DNA of 64,000 nt from Thysanoteuthis rhombus (Eukaryota > Mollusca > Cephalopoda > Oegopsida > Thysanoteuthidae). Position 1 is the stretch's first letter. Each line of letters opens with the position of its first letter. Below the pieces are notes generated by a model. The model was not told the DNA's origin. It worked only from the letters and a program-made list of their open reading frames with translations, and made no database searches. The DNA lies in NCBI GenBank assembly GCA_963457665.1, contig OY735212.1, positions 56,669,038 through 56,733,037 on the forward strand, read 5' to 3'. The position numbers and the translations under genes are program-made. Below, in pieces: positions 60,150-64,000 of the stretch.

Positions 60150-60320
60150 TACAGTACCCGTCAAAGATCACGAGATTAATCACGTAAGGATCAGCATTGC
60201 CCAGGATCAGAATAACTGTGCATCAGAATGTCATTCCAAGTTCTATGCCAAGGATCAGAGGGTAGTATATGTGTGTTCAGTATTTGATCATAGTGTGACT
60301 CTTCTGTGCTCCTGCCTTGG
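60150..60320 (+). repeat. Family D repeat, copy 2
   Basis: AGTACCCGTCAAAGATCACG, then AAGGATCAGCATTGCCCAGG, ATCAGAATAACTGTGCATCA and GCCAAGGATCAGAGGGTAGT, with TATGTGTGTTCAG at the end. Its shape parallels 43527-43690. A fragment with the same start (ACCCGTCAAAATGA) is at about 40749. Confidence 0.5.
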
Positions 60321-60324
60321 AACA

Positions 60325-60420
60325 AAGTGTAGTACAGTGGCTAAGATGGCATACTGAGGCTCGATATTGCTAAGCATTAAAGGCCTCGGCTTTGTCTTGC
60401 AGCCTCAAAAAATAGCCCTG
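60325..60420 (+). repeat. Possible tRNA-like SINE head
   Basis: GTAGTACAGTGGCTAAGATG resembles an A box and GAGGCTCGATATTGC a decayed B box, followed by a CATTAAAGGCCTCGGC body. It sits directly after family D copy 2. Confidence 0.25.
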
Positions 60421-61384
60421 TCAAGTCTCAAGGGTTAAATAAGCCCCGGGGCAGCAACCATTGCAACAAGAGGCAAGGGTCGGGCTTGCCCTGACGTCTT
60501 CACAACATCAGTTGTAGGGATTTTAACAAGTTTTTAATCTTTCTGTACAAAACCCCACATTAAATCGACCTTTTATCACATCTTACACTCGTGGGGGAGC
60601 GATTAAATACGGGCCAAGGTGTAGTATCTGTGCGTTTAGTGGAAGTATAGGTAGTAACAAAGTATACCTTTGTACTTTTCATCTTTCCCAGAATCCACCA
60701 AAATAATTATAGCAGTTCAGAAATGCTTCACAGCTTCGAATAATTCTCATCAAAATCTTCACTAACTGTAAGATCTCTTAACAATATTACATCATCAACG
60801 TGTCAATCATGCTTGAATTTCCGGGATGGGGGATTGGCAATTAAGTTTTAAAACTCTCCAGTTAAGTGGCATATGGGACATATCATATAAAAACGCCTGC
60901 AATGCTTATCCAAATCCCTGGAAGTCGTGGGTTTAATCCGTGCTAGTACAGGTATATGCACCGTCTCGGTGAGGTAGGTCGGCATTATAAAGGAATGATG
61001 AGAAGTTCTGAGATTTCCGCAGGAAGAACACCTGGTATGGCTGATATAGGAATAAGAAAGGATTTAGTTCAGTATTTCTTGAAGTCCACCGAATCCGTCA
61101 GTGTACGTCGACCGAAACATCGTACCTAAAGCAACTAAGAAGATGAAACTGGCTCAAAAGAATCAATGTATAATAGTAACACCAAAATGAATTGTAGTCT
61201 ACAGACAATTTTGAACAACCTTTTTCTCCATTTACTTATTCACCTATCCATTCTTGTTAGCCTATATCGTTTACTATAAGTACATGTCAATATAAGCAGA
61301 AGACAATAAACTCCTACGAATTGGTCCCATTCGCTGTCGAAGCAATCTGGTCAGAAACACCAAAGAAATTATAACTTCAACAAG

Positions 61385-61640
61385 AAGAAGAATAGGTCTG
61401 GTTAGTCACACGATAGAAACTGTCATATGAATACCTTTCGGCTGCATGCTGCATTGGTGGCGATCAATCAAAACTTTCGAAAAATGGTGGTCAATGGATA
61501 AGTTACTTTCGCCTATTGTTGGACAGTGATCACTGAAAAAAGTCTGAATTTTAAAAAATCAAACAAAAATGCTAAAAAATGCTTAGCATGAATTTACATT
61601 ACAAACTGCCCCCCACCCACACTAAAAGCAGTAAATTGCC
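61385..61640 (-). repeat. Family A copy 8 (inverted)
   Basis: The plus strand carries the complement of the distal half: GGTCTGGTTAGTCACACGA, ATAGAAACTGTCATATG, GGCGATCAATCAAAAC and GGACAGTGATCACTGAAAA, followed by a C-run (CTGCCCCCCACC) corresponding to the G-run of the plus copies. Confidence 0.65.
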
Positions 61641-62119
61641 TTTTTGAATTCCGTAGATGGAGTATTGTCAATAATATTAGATTATCGACGAGCATTTCTT
61701 TCGTCCTTATTTTGGTCACTTTTTATTGCAACTTTCAGATCATCACTTATACAAACTGCAGATTGGTATAGAAAAAATAGAACAGGCTTCTGTCTCTCTT
61801 CCCACAATGAGCCGTCTTGACACGACAGCTGTCTCCCCATTAGGTTAAGGAGATGTGGTAAGGAGTACCTGGGATCAATGTGAAAGAAATACTAGTCGAA
61901 AAATTGATAACGCTTTCTTACGTTTTGGTTAAGACACAACGCAATTCCCCCTGCCATGGAAACTATTTATCACTCAACGTATATATGAAAAAATGAATGA
62001 TCAAGATCAGGGTGTTTGACATCTTTTAAAGTACTGATGAAAGATAAGCCGATTCACAAGTTGTGCTGATGATGTAAGCGTCAATTTCATGGGGGAAGAA
62101 AATATCTTTAAACTTGATA

Positions 62120-62500
62120 TTGGAAACTGTCAACAAAAACTGTCAACATAGGTTTCTTCAGTTTTTAAATGGGTCTTGCTGATTGTATCACACACACAGG
62201 CTGCACCAATGAAGCTAGAAAACTGAAAATATAAACATATTTAAAAATTTACTCCCAATTATGTCTCGAAAAAAAAAGGGGTTTTCTGAAAATTCCCTAT
62301 AAATACGTATTTAGTTGGTGTCCTTTTACGATATAAGTTCATGCTAAATTGGTCTGCTGTTTGTTTTTCGAAAAAATTGGACTTTTCTATTGATCACTGC
62401 CCTACAAGAGACAAGAGAAGTAACTTATTCATTTATCACCCCCAACAGGCGGTTTTTATTAAGTGACTAGCCAGAACTGTTTATGTGTAATCAATATCAA
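62120..62500 (+). repeat. Family A copy 9
   Basis: Near-complete copy: AAACTGTCAACAAAAACTGT, ACATAGGTTTCTTCAG, GCTGCACCAATGAAGCTAG, CTAAATTGGTCTGCTG, TTGATCACTGCCCTACAAG and TTAAGTGACTAGCCAGAAC. Confidence 0.7.
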
Positions 62501-62509
62501 CCATGAAAT

Positions 62510-63440
62510 TGTATTTTTGTTCTTACCTCTGAAATTGAAATTCTCAAAAGTGTAAAAAAAAATCCATTTTTACAAGTTTCCTCATTCGTATACATTTAAC
62601 TATCGAATAGACGATTCCCAAATTCGTTAATGTCTTTTTGACTGCAAAAAGATACAAGATTAATATGTTAGTTGGCTTTTATCGTGAGAAAATAACATGC
62701 AAAAGTGAACTCTTTCTGCAAAACAAGTGTAAACAATTGTATGAAATTCTTAGATAGAGGAATGTTGTCATTAATTTTAGACTAGTTTCTCTTTCATCTT
62801 ATTTTTGATGTCGACATAGTAGCATTAGTCTTGAGTTATCCGATTTTCTTTGCTGAAACATGGTCATTATAAATTATGGATCAGTTTTTCTTTCATCTAT
62901 TCTTGTTGTCTATGTAGCTGTAGTAGTAATGGTGGTAACAGTCTTGAATTATCCGATTTTTAAAATGAAACATAGTCGTTATTAATGTTTTTTCTGGTTT
63001 TTCGTTCATCTTATTTTTGTTGTCTTTGTTATTGCAGATTTGCAACTGAAATATCAGTAGTACTTCTATTTGACTCATATGACTGTTTTCATCCTTATCC
63101 GATTTTTTCCACTCCGTATTGTTTGTTTACCGCTAATAGGAGTAAATATAGTAAAAGTTAGCAACAAAAAGTAAAACAGAAGAAAAAGTAGACAAAAATT
63201 AGTGAAGTTACAGTAAAGAGCATTTACGAACAGAAATATCTGCAGTTCTAATAATTATATGCATTTTTTACCTTAGCAATTTTTCCGAATGTTTTCCCTT
63301 GTGACGGAGCAAAGTCTCTGAAAATAATTGATTTTTTTTTTTTTGTATTGTGGTATGTTTATTCCACTATATGACATCTGGAATTATTTTTTTGTTTCCT
63401 GTTCTACTTTAGTATATAGGCATAACAAATAAACGAATAT
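62510..63440. other. No gene recognised; short T-rich direct repeats
   Basis: TTTCTTTCATCT(A/T)-TTTTTG-TGT(C/T) recurs at about 62790, 62886 and 63000, and ATTATCCGATTTT at 62837, 62949 and 63097. It is a loose, decayed tandem structure of about 110 bp period. Confidence 0.4.
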
Positions 63441-63444
63441 ATGT

Positions 63445-63447
<3 letters not shown>

Positions 63448-63521
<74 letters not shown>
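63448..63521. repeat. (TA)n
   Basis: Pure TA of about 74 bp. Confidence 0.95.
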
Positions 63522-63522
<1 letters not shown>

Positions 63523-63919
63523 GTAAGCAGAGCTGTATAAGCAAAACCATTTTAGAAGTTATAATAATCCGAAATAGATAAGTGAGCATATTTTGTGTTG
63601 TTTTTTTTTTCTTTCTGGAGTCTTTATAATATCATCTTTGTCAAAGAATTACGCAGAGGGAATCTCGAGTTTCAAATAATAAGCAAACTTATCCGGCCGA
63701 TATGAAATAGCTAATGCTGTGAGATTCATGGCAAAAGTTCGATTTATTACAGTCATCTACAATATAAGTATAACATTTTGGTCAATTTTATTAACTCTAT
63801 CTAGACATTAAATTGGTAGGGTCTATGGTGGAAAGACAAGACAAGAGAAACAAGTATTCAAACTTGGACCGTGTCTACAATTACAATTCATTTCTGTCTG
63901 GCTTACAATGTTTTCTTTT

Positions 63920-64000
63920 AATTGTCAACCAATACCGTCACCATAACCGCCTGCATAGGTTTCTTTAAGATTTTCAGATTGATCTAGCTGGCTGTTTATG
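63920..64000 (+). repeat. Family A copy 10 (cut by window end)
   Basis: AATTGTCAACCAATACCGTC, GCATAGGTTTCTTTAAG and GATCTAGCTGGCTGTTTATG match the proximal part of family A. The rest lies beyond the window. Confidence 0.6.

Overview
The window looks like gene-poor, AT-rich metazoan nuclear DNA. Very long (TA)n, (CT)n, (CA/GT)n and trinucleotide microsatellites, tRNA-derived SINE-like pieces and decayed non-LTR, Tc1-like, hAT-like and GIY-YIG (Penelope-like) relics suggest a marine invertebrate, most plausibly a mollusc such as a cephalopod. That placement is a guess from repeat style. There are no operons, Shine-Dalgarno sites, CRISPR arrays, rRNA genes or functional tRNA genes. Most long open frames are translations of (TA)n or (CT)n arrays, or begin at GTG/TTG, which has no meaning in a eukaryotic genome.

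The best gene signal is at 55.18-56.13 kb. Two near-perfect NRF1-type sites (55189-55199 and 55217-55227) precede a possible 5' UTR exon, a short possible intron and a CpG- and GC-rich open frame with an alanine run. That frame ends at a consensus splice donor (GTAAGT, 56129). It reads as the 5' end of a + strand gene continuing to the right; I do not recognise the protein. Weaker coding candidates are a Cys-rich ORF followed by a poly(A) signal (51968-52321), a possible internal exon (38244-38490), and minus-strand ORFs at 15-245 and 18956-19255.

Most of the rest is repeat. A dispersed repeat of about 420 bp (here family A), marked by several TGATCA-containing blocks, occurs about ten times in both orientations; one copy has been split by a LINE 3' end. 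RTE-like non-LTR relics with the C-terminal KWQWAGHVAR-type motif and a CAT/ATG trinucleotide tail lie at 6.15, 13.84, 19.26-20.35 and 46.03-46.70 kb; the last has the inverted layout expected from twin priming. A second LINE-type tail adjoins a (TTA)/(TAA) array at 4.4 kb. Tandem units encoding DLRRL-VTQ lie at 11.4, 41.6 and 42.2 kb.

Other relics are a decayed Cys-rich-tail ORF family (9.22-10.26 kb), a GIY-YIG domain (17.66 kb), a Tc1/mariner-like transposase (33.35-34.2 kb), a hAT-like MITE with an 8-bp target-site duplication (48.97-49.33 kb), and a 15-bp-TIR element with an internal 121-bp duplication (57.72-58.25 kb). No intact transposase or reverse transcriptase is present, so the mobile DNA seen here is mostly old.
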